Source of the DNA: Agrobacterium tumefaciens
GTDB lineage: Bacteria > Pseudomonadota > Alphaproteobacteria > Rhizobiales > Rhizobiaceae
DNA length: 64,000 nt
Direction: 5' to 3'
Assembly (NCBI RefSeq): GCF_000834635.1
Contig: NZ_JXQV01000004.1
Location: 186,001-250,000 of the forward strand
Numbering within the stretch: the stretch's first letter is position 1; every line of letters starts with the position of its first letter. Of the stretch, positions 28,736 through 37,038 are shown piece after piece. The notes below the pieces were generated by a model. That model saw only the letters and a program-made list of their open reading frames with translations. It had not been told where the DNA came from and searched no databases. The translations under genes and the position numbers were made by a program.

Positions 28736-30079
28736 ATGTACCTTCATGCTGAAACCGCTTTCCTGTCAGACGGTTGGGCCAGGAGTATCCGCCTGAAAAT
28801 CGAGGAAGGGCGGATTGCCTCTGTTGAAAGTGGCGTGGAGGCGGCTGCCGGTGATGAGCGGGTGAAGGTCATCGTCCCTGCCATGCCGAACCTGCACAGC
28901 CATGCTTTTCAACGGTCCATGGCGGGCATGGTGGAAACGCGCGGTCCCACGCAGGATAGTTTCTGGAGCTGGCGCATACTGATGTACCGCTTCGCCCTGA
29001 CAATGACGCCGGACCAGATGGAAGCGGTCGCCGCACAGCTTTACATGGAAATGCTCGAGGCGGGCTTCGGTCGCGTCGGCGAATTTCATTACCTCCACCA
29101 CGATACGGATGGCGGGCACTATGCCAATATCGCCGAGCTTGCTGAGCGTATAGCGAGCGCTGCTGCTCAGACCGGCATGGCACTGACGCTGCTTCCCGTG
29201 CTCTACGCCCATGCCGGCTTTGGCGGGCAGGAGCCTCTGGAGGGTCAGCGCCGCTTCATCAATTCCACCGATGACTTTGCGCGTCTGTTCGAGGGCTGCC
29301 AGAAGGCGGCATCCGCCCTGCCAAATAGCGTCGTCGGGCTTGCGCCCCACAGTTTGCGGGCGGTGACGCCAGAGCAACTGGCAATCGCAGCGCAGCTTGC
29401 GCCAGACGCTCCTCTGCACATCCACATTGCCGAGCAGGTCAAGGAAGTGGACGATTGCATCGCTTGGTCGGGCAAGCGCCCGGTGCAGTGGCTGCTGGAC
29501 CATGCTGATGTGACGGATCGCTGGTGCCTCATTCACTCCACCCATATGACGCTAGAGGAAACGGCTGCTGTGGCAAGAACCGGTGCGGTCGCGGGGCTTT
29601 GCCCCATTACCGAAGCCAATCTGGGCGACGGCACATTTTCCGCGCCGGAATTTCTCTCAGGTGGCGGCGCGTTCGGCATTGGGTCCGATAGCAATGTGCT
29701 GATCGGTGTTGCCGATGAATTGCGCCAGCTGGAATATTCTCAACGTCTGGAGCAGCGCGCCCGCAACGTTATCGCGCCCGCAAACGGCTCCACCGGTCGC
29801 ACCCTGTTTGATGCCGCATTGAGCGGTGGCGCACAGGCACTCGGCGCACAATCCGGCATAAGGCAGGGTCATCCGGCAGACTTCGTGTCGCTGAATGTCG
29901 ATAATGCCCCCTATCTGGAGGGTGATCATCTGCTGGACGGCTGGATTTTTGGCAATCTGGTGAAGCCGGATCAGGTCTGGATCAATGGCCGCTCAGTCGT
30001 GCGCAATGGCCGCCATGTTCTGCGCGAAACGATCTGTCAACGGTTCCGTCAGACAATGACGCAGCTTTTGTCCGTGTAG
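28736..30079 (+). CDS. hutF: Formimidoylglutamate deiminase
   Basis: Converts N-formimino-L-glutamate to N-formyl-glutamate and ammonia, 447 residues, amidohydrolase superfamily. The zinc motif H54-x-H56 is in PAMPNLHSHAFQRSMAG. HIHIAEQVKEVDDC, WCLIHSTHM and GIGSDSNVLI carry the further metal and substrate positions. Together with hutG it defines the formylglutamate branch rather than the one-step formiminoglutamase route. It is divergent from hutI and likely shares the same operator. Confidence 0.96.
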   Translation: MYLHAETAFLSDGWARSIRLKIEEGRIASVESGVEAAAGDERVKVIVPAMPNLHSHAFQRSMAGMVETRGPTQDSFWSWRILMYRFALTMTPDQMEAVAAQLYMEMLEAGFGRVGEFHYLHHDTDGGHYANIAELAERIASAAAQTGMALTLLPVLYAHAGFGGQEPLEGQRRFINSTDDFARLFEGCQKAASALPNSVVGLAPHSLRAVTPEQLAIAAQLAPDAPLHIHIAEQVKEVDDCIAWSGKRPVQWLLDHADVTDRWCLIHSTHMTLEETAAVARTGAVAGLCPITEANLGDGTFSAPEFLSGGGAFGIGSDSNVLIGVADELRQLEYSQRLEQRARNVIAPANGSTGRTLFDAALSGGAQALGAQSGIRQGHPADFVSLNVDNAPYLEGDHLLDGWIFGNLVKPDQVWINGRSVVRNGRHVLRETICQRFRQTMTQLLSV

Positions 30080-30171
30080 AAACTGCGGACACGCTAATAC
30101 ATGTTTCCGCTGGGCTTGACTTGGTGCGGTGGCTCACCGAGTCATGGGCATCCAGGGAGTTCGAGATCACA

Positions 30172-31101
30172 ATGCCAAAATTCCTCCGCCAGCTTTCGCC
30201 CACCGGTCTGGGCGTGGCCGTCATGCTGCTCGGCATGCTTTTGTTTGCGCTGAACGACGCCATGGGCAAGTGGCTGGTCTCGACCTACAGTCTGGGGCAG
30301 GTCGTGCTGGTGCGCAGTGGCGCTGCCATCATTGTCTTGCTGTTTATTCTTCTGCGGTCGGGGATGACAAAGCTGTGGCGTGTCGAGCGACCCGCGCTTC
30401 AGGCGGCCAGAGTGTTTTTCTCCACCGCCGAGCTCTTCTGCTTCTACTTCGCCGTGACAGCACTGCCCCTGGCCGATGTCATGACCTATTGGCTGGCCGC
30501 TCCCATCTATGTTGCGGCGCTGTCGCCATTTCTGCTGGGAGAGAAAGTCGGCTGGCGCAGATGGACCGCGATTGGCGTCGGTTTTGTCGGCGTCCTAATC
30601 GCGCTCCAGCCAAGTTCGGCATCCCTGACCTCTGCCGCCTTGTTCTCGATCCTTGGAAGTGCGGCCTTCGCTTTCATGATGCTATCGGGACGACAGTTGC
30701 GAAACACGCCGGATACGGTTCTGGCCTTCTGGCAGGTCGTGGGTGCAGGGCTTGCGGGCGCCGTGGCGCTGGCCATTGCGCCATCGGGCTGGGTGCCACT
30801 AAAATCAGGCTTTGATCTCTCGCTTCTCGGGCTCTTGGGCATTGTGGCCATGACAGCGCATGTTCTGGTCAATCGCGCCCTTAAGCTGGCCGATGCCGCA
30901 ACCGTCGCGCCGCTTCAATATACATTGCTGCTCTGGGCAGTGGTGTTTGGTTGGCTGATTTTTGGCGATGTACCCCAGACCAGCATTGTCATCGGTGCGG
31001 GCCTGATCGTCTTGTCAGGCCTCTACATCGTTTTCCGCGAAAATGCCCTTAAGCGCAGACAGGCGAGAGCGGTAAACCCGCCCCTCGACGACATCGTCTG
31101 A
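30172..31101 (+). CDS. EamA/DMT-superfamily transporter
   Basis: A 309-residue protein with ten predicted membrane helices in two EamA repeats (first about residues 10-140, second about 150-290). Examples are LLGMLLFALNDAMGKWLVST at the start and LADAATVAPLQYTLLLWAVV in the second repeat. The start at 30172 removes a short non-conserved extension. It follows hutF by 92 bp on the same strand and may be co-transcribed, but a link to histidine metabolism is not shown. The usual role is metabolite efflux or nucleoside/riboflavin-type uptake. Confidence 0.85.
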   Translation: MPKFLRQLSPTGLGVAVMLLGMLLFALNDAMGKWLVSTYSLGQVVLVRSGAAIIVLLFILLRSGMTKLWRVERPALQAARVFFSTAELFCFYFAVTALPLADVMTYWLAAPIYVAALSPFLLGEKVGWRRWTAIGVGFVGVLIALQPSSASLTSAALFSILGSAAFAFMMLSGRQLRNTPDTVLAFWQVVGAGLAGAVALAIAPSGWVPLKSGFDLSLLGLLGIVAMTAHVLVNRALKLADAATVAPLQYTLLLWAVVFGWLIFGDVPQTSIVIGAGLIVLSGLYIVFRENALKRRQARAVNPPLDDIV

Positions 31102-31114
31102 AGGTTTTAGGCGC

Positions 31115-31873
31115 TTAGCGCGCCATCCACCCACCATCCACGGGCAGAACCGTGCCGTGGACATAGTTTGACGCGGCTGAAGCGAGAAACACGGCCGCGC
31201 CGCCGATCTCTTCCGGCTTGCCCCAATGTCCAGCGGGAATGCGCGCCAGAATGGCCGCGTTGCGGTCCGGATCGTTGCGCAGGGCCTCGGTGTTGTTGGT
31301 ATCGAAATAGCCGGGCGCGATGGCGTTGACGTTGATGCCCTTGCCCGCCCATTCGCAAGCCAGAAGGCGGGTCAGGCCTGCAAGTCCGCTCTTGGAGGCG
31401 GTGTAGGAAGGTATGCGAATTCCCCCCTGGAACGACAGAAGCGAGGCGATATTGATGATCTTGCCCGGCTTGCCCTGAGCCACGAGATGGCGGGCAAAGG
31501 CCTGGCTGAGGAAGAACACCGTCTTCAGATTGACATCCATCACCGCATCCCAGTCCGCCTCTGTAAAGTCGAGGGAGTCAGCGCGTTTGATGATGCCCGC
31601 ATTGTTGACGAGAATATCGGCACCGCCGCAATGGCGCACCGTTTCTTCCATGATCGCCTCGACAGGGGCAATGCTGGAGAGGTCGGCTTTGATGCTGTGG
31701 CTCTTCCCACCGACGGCAGCGATTGCATCTTCCGTTTCCGCCATCGAAGAACGTCCAACGAGGACCACGGTCGCTCCTGCGCCGGCCAAAGCAAGCGCGA
31801 TGCCCTGTCCCAGTCCCGTATTGGCCCCGGTGACGATAGCTGTCTTGTCGGTCAGGTCGAAGGAAACGGTCAT
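31115..31873 (-). CDS. SDR oxidoreductase, KduD-like (2-deoxy-D-gluconate / 2-dehydro-3-deoxygluconate 3-dehydrogenase)
   Basis: A 252-residue classical short-chain dehydrogenase. Visible features are the NAD site TGANTGLGQGIALALAGAG, NNAG in LVNNAGIIKRADS, the catalytic serine region NIASLLSFQGG, and Y-x3-K in SYTASKSGLAG. The specific segments LACEWAGKGINVNAIAPGY and DTNNTEALRND are typical of KduD-type sugar-acid dehydrogenases from pectin or gluconate breakdown. No pathway partners are adjacent. It is convergent with the EamA gene (13 bp between stops). The fold is certain; the precise substrate is inference. Confidence 0.8.
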   Translation of the reverse strand: MTVSFDLTDKTAIVTGANTGLGQGIALALAGAGATVVLVGRSSMAETEDAIAAVGGKSHSIKADLSSIAPVEAIMEETVRHCGGADILVNNAGIIKRADSLDFTEADWDAVMDVNLKTVFFLSQAFARHLVAQGKPGKIINIASLLSFQGGIRIPSYTASKSGLAGLTRLLACEWAGKGINVNAIAPGYFDTNNTEALRNDPDRNAAILARIPAGHWGKPEEIGGAAVFLASAASNYVHGTVLPVDGGWMAR

Positions 31874-32101
31874 CCGGGATCTCCATCCATTGGCATCGGC
31901 TCTGCGCTATCTACCGCAACCGGGCTGTCGGTTCAAGAAACAAATAGTACCACTTTATAGAATCGTATGATGACATGGCATCGCGCAACCATGGTTTGCA
32001 AATGGAGGTCGCCTCAGGTCAAAATCAGTCGAAACCGTTGCGAACACAACTTTGAGCTTGACGAAGCAGGCGAGTTGCGAGACTAGAAATATATTACCAG
32101 C

Positions 32102-32207
32102 GCCCTGACATCGGGCTTTGGGAGATGAACTTAGGTGCCGGGCCCCTCTGGCGAGAGTTTTACGGCGCTCTCGTGATGTCGGTACCGCCTGCTTATTACG
32201 CCGGCGG
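32102..32207 (+). ncRNA. Structured 5' leader of the DUF475 gene, candidate riboswitch
   Basis: Within the 343-bp gap 31874-32217 the last third can form several stems. CC(T)GACATC (32104-32112) pairs with GATGTCGG (32175-32182). GCCC/GGGC (32102-32116) is a competing local hairpin. GGTGCC (32134-32139) with GGTACC (32181-32186) competes with the first stem. GAGAG/CTCTC (32153-32157 with 32168-32172) also forms. CCGCC/GGCGG (32185-32189 with 32203-32207) abuts GGCGGA, the only ribosome-site-like sequence before the upstream ORF. Mutually exclusive pairings near a start are riboswitch-like. TerC-related genes are often under manganese yybP-ykoY riboswitches, but the GGGGAGUAG and ACAUACUC-type elements of that class are not seen. 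Confidence 0.5.
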
Positions 32208-32217
32208 ATTGTAACCC

Positions 32218-32310
32218 ATGAAAAATCTGACCATGCATTCTGTGCGTGCGCTTTCTGTCACGTCTGCGCCGCGTTTTCCTGTTCGCACATCGTTGCTGGG
32301 AGCGCTGTAA
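32218..32310 (+). CDS. Short upstream ORF (leader peptide) coupled to the DUF475 gene
   Basis: A 30-codon ORF: ATG at 32218, TAA at 32308-32310 overlapping the DUF475 ATG as TAATG. The peptide starts MKNLTMHSVRALSVTSA and is basic and Ser/Val-rich. GGCGGA at 32203-32208 lies nine bases before the ATG and would be partly paired in the last leader hairpin. Translational coupling is likely if it is translated. I recognise no family; expression is unproven. Confidence 0.45.
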   Translation: MKNLTMHSVRALSVTSAPRFPVRTSLLGAL

Positions 32311-33416
32311 TGACCACAAGCACAAAATCCACACTGACCTACTTCAAGTGGGCCTTTATCGTCACCGTTGTCGGCCTCATTCTGGGCGGCTATCTCGGCT
32401 GGCAGATGACGGGCACCCTGAGCGGTACTGCCACGATCTTCTTCATTTGTGCGGTTCTGGCTGTTCTCGAAATCTCTCTGTCCTTCGATAACGCCATCGT
32501 CAATGCCAACAAGCTGAAAGACATGACGCCGGAATGGCAGCATCGCTTTTTGACCTGGGGCATTCTCATCGCCGTCTTCGGCATGCGTATTGTTTTCCCG
32601 CTGCTCATCGTCGTCATTGCTGCCAATGTCGGTCCCTGGACGGCCATGGTCATGGCGGCAACGGAGCCGGATCGTTACGCGCAGATCATGAAGGACGCGC
32701 ATCTGCCGATCGCTGCCTTCGGTGGCACGTTCCTGATGATGGTGGGCCTCAGCTTCTTCTTCGATCACGAAAAAGACGTGCACTGGGTGCGCTGGTTCGA
32801 AGAGAAGATTGCGACCTATTCGTCGATCAAGGGCATCGAGATCGCTTTCGTGCTGATCGTCATGCTCGTCTTCTCGCGCATCATCGCGGGCAGCGCTGAC
32901 CCGAAACTCGGGCCGGAAGCAGCAAACGTCTTCTTCAGCTCAGCCATCTGGGGTCTCCTGACCTTCCTTCTGGTTGAAGTTCTCGGCGGAATTCTGGACC
33001 GCAGCCAGCAGGTGCTGGAAGGTGCTGCCAAGGGTGGTTTCGGCGCGTTCCTTTACCTTGAAGTGCTCGATGCCAGCTTCTCCTTCGATGGCGTGATCGG
33101 TGCCTTCGCGCTCACCTCCAACCTCTTCATCATCGCCATCGGCCTTGGCATCGGTGCCATGTATGTCCGCTCGATGACGATCATGCTGGTCGAAAAGGGA
33201 ACGCTGGCGGAATACCGCTATCTCGAGCATGGCGCGTTTTACGCCATCCTCATCCTGTCGGTCATCATGTATGTGCAGAGCCTTGTCCATATTCCCGAAG
33301 TCATTACGGGTCTTGGCGGCGCGACGCTGATCGGTATCTCGCTGTGGTCCTCTATCCGCTACAACAAGCGCGAAAGAGCCCATGAGCTGGCCGCTGGACA
33401 TAGCACCAAGCATTGA
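32310..33416 (+). CDS. DUF475 / TerC-like integral membrane protein
   Basis: A 368-residue membrane protein with about nine helices. It matches the DUF475 (TerC-like) family: acidic membrane motifs FDNAIVNANKL (LEISLSFDNAIVNANKLKD, about residue 50) and the second-half counterpart LEVLDASFSFDGVIGAF. These duplicated FDN/FDG segments are the presumed metal-ion site in the TerC/LysE superfamily, which includes Mn exporters. The ATG at 32310 has GGGAGCGCTGTA upstream; the frame stays open to 32118, but that would run through the structured leader. Manganese or other metal efflux is inference. Confidence 0.85.
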   Translation: MTTSTKSTLTYFKWAFIVTVVGLILGGYLGWQMTGTLSGTATIFFICAVLAVLEISLSFDNAIVNANKLKDMTPEWQHRFLTWGILIAVFGMRIVFPLLIVVIAANVGPWTAMVMAATEPDRYAQIMKDAHLPIAAFGGTFLMMVGLSFFFDHEKDVHWVRWFEEKIATYSSIKGIEIAFVLIVMLVFSRIIAGSADPKLGPEAANVFFSSAIWGLLTFLLVEVLGGILDRSQQVLEGAAKGGFGAFLYLEVLDASFSFDGVIGAFALTSNLFIIAIGLGIGAMYVRSMTIMLVEKGTLAEYRYLEHGAFYAILILSVIMYVQSLVHIPEVITGLGGATLIGISLWSSIRYNKRERAHELAAGHSTKH

Positions 33417-33730
33417 GCGACCTGTGCGCGATGCTTCTCAGATGGCGCATCGCTTAAAAAATGAGCTTCGGTGGCTGAATTGCCGAAGCAGATTACCCTT
33501 CGAAGGCCATTTTCGACGTGTAACTGGCAGTTTTTCATCTGGCACGTTTCATGCATGGTTATTGCCAAGTCCAGAGGGGACATAAAAGCTCGATAACGGG
33601 CAAAGACACCGCCGACATTGCGCTGTACCGAATGGATACAGAATGCGTGTCGGCGGTTTCATTTTGTTCACCGATTTGCGAGACTATGCTCCGGTCCTAT
33701 CCCCTGCGGAACCAATGAATGGAGCCGAGT
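33417..33730 (+). other. 314-bp gene-free stretch with two hairpins after the DUF475 gene
   Basis: A hairpin GCTTCGG/CCGAAGC is at 33465-33489. A larger one is at 33608-33657: ACCGCCGACA/TGTCGGCGGT with an inner CTGTA/TACAG stem, then TTCATTTTG. The second is a good terminator but is 190 bp beyond the stop. Either the mRNA has a long 3' end or a small RNA ends here. I see no convincing ORF. Confidence 0.5.
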
Positions 33731-34075
33731 GTGTCTTTCGAACTGTCGCCGTCGCAAGCGCTGAGCCTTTGGCACCGGGTGGTGCTGGCCCAGGTCGAGG
33801 ATGATGGGCCGGACCTGACATCCCGGCAGATGGCGATCCTGCTGCATATTTATCTTGTGCCGCCGCCGCATACGGTTCGCGGCCTGGCCGCCGTGCTGGG
33901 TGTGACCAAGCCGGTCATCACCCGCGCTCTGGACAGCATGGGCGCGATAGGCCTTGTGGAGCGTGAACGGGACCCGCGTGACCGCCGCAACGTCATCATC
34001 AAGCGCACCGTTACAGGCGCGCTCTATCTGGAAAAATTCGGAGACCTGGTTATCGCGCAGGCACGCACGATATAG
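33731..34075 (+). CDS. MarR-family winged-helix regulator
   Basis: A 114-residue protein, short for MarR but complete. The GTG at 33731 is chosen because GGAG at 33721-33724 is six bases upstream; an ATG at 33719 adds four residues. The DNA-binding region is LTSRQMAILLHIYLVPPPHTVRGLAAVLGV and TKPVITRALDSMGAIGLVERE, with the DPRDRRNVIIKRT wing. The terminal dimerisation helix is short. It lies 45 bp ahead of the NlpC/P60 gene on the same strand, so the two may be one unit; a regulatory link to cell-wall turnover is speculative. Confidence 0.78.
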   Translation: MSFELSPSQALSLWHRVVLAQVEDDGPDLTSRQMAILLHIYLVPPPHTVRGLAAVLGVTKPVITRALDSMGAIGLVERERDPRDRRNVIIKRTVTGALYLEKFGDLVIAQARTI

Positions 34076-34120
34076 GATGGCGATCATTGGATCGTGCGTA
34101 GACGATGAGGACACAGCAAT

Positions 34121-34981
34121 ATGACATCCCCAGACATGCCCCTCGACCGGCGTCTCAACATCTTCCGGGCCGATCTTGCCGATGAGCGACTGCGGGGCAA
34201 GGTTGAGGCGGAGCGTTACGTGACCGGCACCCTTGCCAGCGTCATCCTTCCCGTCATCAGTCTTCGCCCCAAACCTGAACTGGAATGCGGTGTCGATACC
34301 GAGTTGCTGCTGGGAGAGGCGGTGCGTGTCTTTGACAGGGCAAATGGCTGGGCCTGGGTTCAGGCCGATGCGGATGGCTATGCTGGCTATGTGCCGGAAG
34401 CGGCCATCGGGGAAACGGTCGCCCCGACCCACCGTATCATCGCACCCCGCACCTTTCTCTACCCGCAGGCCGAGCTGAGAAAGCCGCCCGTTGCGGCGCT
34501 CTCCATGGGAAGCCTTGTCGCTATTGTCGGAGAGGAAGAAACGCGCGGAACACGCTATCTGATGACCGCAAAAGGCGAGGGCATCATCGCCGCCCACTGC
34601 ATGGCGGTGAACGAATGTGTGGCGGATGATTACGTGTCTGTCGCCCTGCGCTTTCTGGAAACGCCCTATCTATGGGGCGGACGCTCCGGTTTCGGCATCG
34701 ATTGCTCCGGTCTGGTGCAACTGTCCGCCGCGATGGTTGGCAGATCGGTGCTGCGCGATACGGACATGCAGGTCAGCACGCTCGGCACTGATATCAGCCG
34801 GGATGAATTGCACCGTGGCGATCTCGTTTTCTGGAAGGGGCATGTCGGCATCATGGAGGACGAACAGACGCTTCTCCACGCGAACGGCCACACCATGAAT
34901 GTATCACGGGAGAATCTTGATGAGGCCATCAAGCGGATCGGCTGGCTCTACGAGATGCCCACCGCGTTCCGGCGACTCTAG
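34121..34981 (+). CDS. NlpC/P60-family peptidase with SH3-like domains
   Basis: A 286-residue cysteine peptidase that probably cleaves cell-wall peptides (gamma-D-Glu-diamino acid bonds in the family). Bacterial SH3-like modules occupy about residues 30-165 (GEAVRVFDRANGWAWVQADADGYAGYV in the first). The NlpC/P60 domain spans about 168-280 with catalytic C195 (FGIDCSGLVQ), H241 (WKGHVGIM) and a third polar residue in HANGH. There is no signal peptide, so it either acts in the cytoplasm on recycled peptides, like YkfC, or is exported in another way. Confidence 0.9.
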   Translation: MTSPDMPLDRRLNIFRADLADERLRGKVEAERYVTGTLASVILPVISLRPKPELECGVDTELLLGEAVRVFDRANGWAWVQADADGYAGYVPEAAIGETVAPTHRIIAPRTFLYPQAELRKPPVAALSMGSLVAIVGEEETRGTRYLMTAKGEGIIAAHCMAVNECVADDYVSVALRFLETPYLWGGRSGFGIDCSGLVQLSAAMVGRSVLRDTDMQVSTLGTDISRDELHRGDLVFWKGHVGIMEDEQTLLHANGHTMNVSRENLDEAIKRIGWLYEMPTAFRRL

Positions 34982-35036
34982 ACCTTCACGAAAACGTTTA
35001 GCGTCTGCACTGTTCCGGTGCCGGGGTGGCTTCTAT

Positions 35037-35429
35037 ATGAAGGCAGGCAGTTTAATACGGGTCATCGATATGGCAAGATTGGCATCATGCGCCGCAGTTC
35101 TGGGTATAGCCGTCATTTCGTTTTCAACGATTGCGCAGGCGCAGACGGTTTACGAGAACGGCTTCATGCCCGCGCCGGATGCTTACGCCAATCTGCCCGG
35201 CGTCAAGGACCCCAAGACGCTTCGCCCGAAAGAGCGGTATAATTGCTATTCCACGTCCGTTCAGTCCGGTTACCCTGATGGCGCTTACCGGGATGTTTTC
35301 GGTAGTCAGGGATTACCTGTTCAGGGCTACCGCTGCACCGGCTCAGCCGGAGGTTCCGCCACTGGCACGCGTGCTCCCACCTCCAGAGACTGGTATCCGG
35401 GGATCAACCCGCCAGCTGTGGATTTTTGA
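35037..35429 (+). CDS. Hypothetical secreted protein
   Basis: A 130-residue protein with an N-terminal signal peptide (ARLASCAAVLGIAVISFS, cleaved after AQA) and a mature part rich in Gly, Pro, Ser and Tyr. It has two cysteines (NCYSTS and YRCTGS) that could form a disulfide. ATG 35037 follows GGGGTGG; ATG 35070 is a later option nearer the hydrophobic core. I do not recognise a family. It is 55 bp after the NlpC/P60 gene on the same strand. Confidence 0.65.
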   Translation: MKAGSLIRVIDMARLASCAAVLGIAVISFSTIAQAQTVYENGFMPAPDAYANLPGVKDPKTLRPKERYNCYSTSVQSGYPDGAYRDVFGSQGLPVQGYRCTGSAGGSATGTRAPTSRDWYPGINPPAVDF

Positions 35430-35600
35430 AACATTCGCTATCCCTCATTCACGGAACTGTCTTTGCCTGAACCGGTCTGGACTTGATCCCGTTTTCAGAT
35501 AAGTCTCTGATTGGAGAGCGAATAAGGCTCATCACGATGTCAGGCCTTTGGTAACGCGCAAGGGGTGTCGGCTCGGTCGGCACGGGGGATTTCAGCAGCA

Positions 35601-36905
35601 ATGACGAAGATAGATATCGCAACCCGTGTTCACAATCATGCCTGGAAGCTGGACCCGATTGTACGCAGTCTCATCGATACGGATTTCTACAAGCTGTTGA
35701 TGTTGCAGATGATCTGGAAGATCTATCCAGAGGTCAACGCGACTTTCTCGCTCATCAACCGTACGAAAACAGTCAAGCTGGCCGATGAAATCGATGAGAT
35801 GGAGCTGCGCGAGCAGCTTGACCACGCCCGCAGTCTGCGACTTTCCAAGAAGGAAAGTATCTGGCTTGCCGGTAATACCTTCTATGGTCGCGCCCAGATT
35901 TTCGAGCCCGAATTCCTGTCCTGGCTGGATAGCTATCAGTTGCCGGAATATGAACTGTTCAAGCGCGATGGCCAGTACGAGCTGAATTTTCATGGCCGCT
36001 GGATGGATACCACGCTGTGGGAAATTCCAGCCCTTGCCATCATCAACGAGCTGCGTTCGCGCAGCGCGATGCGCTCGCTCGGTTATTTCACGCTCGATGT
36101 TCTCTATGCTCGTGCAAAAGCGAAAATGTGGGCAAAGGTGGAGCGCCTGCGGGAATTGCCAGGCCTTCGCATTTCAGATTTCGGCACCCGCCGCCGCCAC
36201 AGCTTTCTGTGGCAACGCTGGTGCGTCGAAGCTCTGAAAGAAGGCATAGGTCCGGCCTTTACCGGCACCAGCAATGTGTTGCTGGCCATGGATTCAGATC
36301 TGGAAGCTGTCGGCACCAATGCGCATGAATTGCCGATGGTGGTGGCCGCTCTCGCCCAGAACGACGAGAGCCTTGCCGCCGCACCCTATCAGGTGATGAA
36401 GGACTGGAACCGGCTCTATGGCGGCAATCTGCTGATCGTCCTGCCGGATGCATTCGGCACGGCGTCCTTCCTGCGCAATGCACCCGAATGGGTGGCGGAC
36501 TGGACCGGTTTCCGACCCGATAGCGCGCCGCCCATCGAAGGCGGCGAGAAGATCATCGACTGGTGGCAGAAGATGGACCGCGACCCGAAGAAGAAGCTTC
36601 TGATCTTCTCCGACGGTCTGGATGTCGATGCCATCATCGACACCTACAAGCACTTCGAAGGCCGCGTCAGAATGAGCTTCGGTTGGGGCACCAATCTGAC
36701 GAATGACTTCGCGGGCTGTGCACCCAACACCATCGAAAGCCTGAAGCCGATCTCCATCGTCTGCAAGGTTATCGACGCAAACGGTCGTCCGGCCGTCAAG
36801 CTCTCCGATAACCCGCAAAAGGCAACCGGAGAACCGGGAGAGGTGCAGCGCTACCTGAAATTCTTTGGTCAGGAAGACCGCAAGGATCAGGACGTGCGCG
36901 TTTAG
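35601..36905 (+). CDS. pncB: Nicotinate phosphoribosyltransferase
   Basis: Salvages nicotinate with PRPP and ATP to nicotinate mononucleotide for NAD synthesis, 434 residues. Family segments: [16 protein letters not shown] at the start, the active-site region [14 protein letters not shown] with the autophosphorylated histidine, [19 protein letters not shown], and [10 protein letters not shown]. The ATG at 35601 follows a GGGGGA; the frame extends 12 codons further up without similarity. A RIME-like repeat begins at its stop codon, followed by a strong terminator. Confidence 0.95.
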   Translation: MTKIDIATRVHNHAWKLDPIVRSLIDTDFYKLLMLQMIWKIYPEVNATFSLINRTKTVKLADEIDEMELREQLDHARSLRLSKKESIWLAGNTFYGRAQIFEPEFLSWLDSYQLPEYELFKRDGQYELNFHGRWMDTTLWEIPALAIINELRSRSAMRSLGYFTLDVLYARAKAKMWAKVERLRELPGLRISDFGTRRRHSFLWQRWCVEALKEGIGPAFTGTSNVLLAMDSDLEAVGTNAHELPMVVAALAQNDESLAAAPYQVMKDWNRLYGGNLLIVLPDAFGTASFLRNAPEWVADWTGFRPDSAPPIEGGEKIIDWWQKMDRDPKKKLLIFSDGLDVDAIIDTYKHFEGRVRMSFGWGTNLTNDFAGCAPNTIESLKPISIVCKVIDANGRPAVKLSDNPQKATGEPGEVQRYLKFFGQEDRKDQDVRV

Positions 36906-37009
36906 AGCGTTTTCCGGTGAACACGGGTTCACCTTCAACGCTCTATCTCTTTGTTTTTACGCAATTCCGGACGCAAAACCGGTTCCCACTTTTGCTGGAA
37001 TTGCTCTAG
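36904..37009 (+). repeat. RIME-like intergenic palindromic element, copy 1
   Basis: A 106-bp element with two palindromes. GAGCGTT/AACGCTC (36905-36911 with 36937-36943) encloses GGTGAAC/GTTCACC. GCAATTCC/GGAATTGC (36961-36968 with 36997-37004) is the second. Its reverse complement aligns with 41488-41590. Size and two-palindrome layout match the Rhizobium intergenic mosaic elements. Confidence 0.8.
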
Positions 37010-37010
37010 A

Positions 37011-37037
37011 GGGGGCGGTTTTCCGCCCCCATTTTTT
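37011..37037 (+). terminator. Rho-independent terminator of pncB
   Basis: GGGGGCGG-TTTT-CCGCCCCC followed by ATTTTTTG; two bases before the convergent peptidase stop. Confidence 0.92.
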
Positions 37038-37038
37038 G

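Noticed and set aside
32102-32207. Calling the DUF475 leader a yybP-ykoY manganese riboswitch outright
   Set aside because: The conserved loop sequences of that class could not be found by eye; only the gene context supports it.
32118-32309. N-terminal extension of the DUF475 frame
   Set aside because: It would translate the structured leader, is Cys/Arg-rich and not membrane-like; the ATG at 32310 has a good ribosome site.
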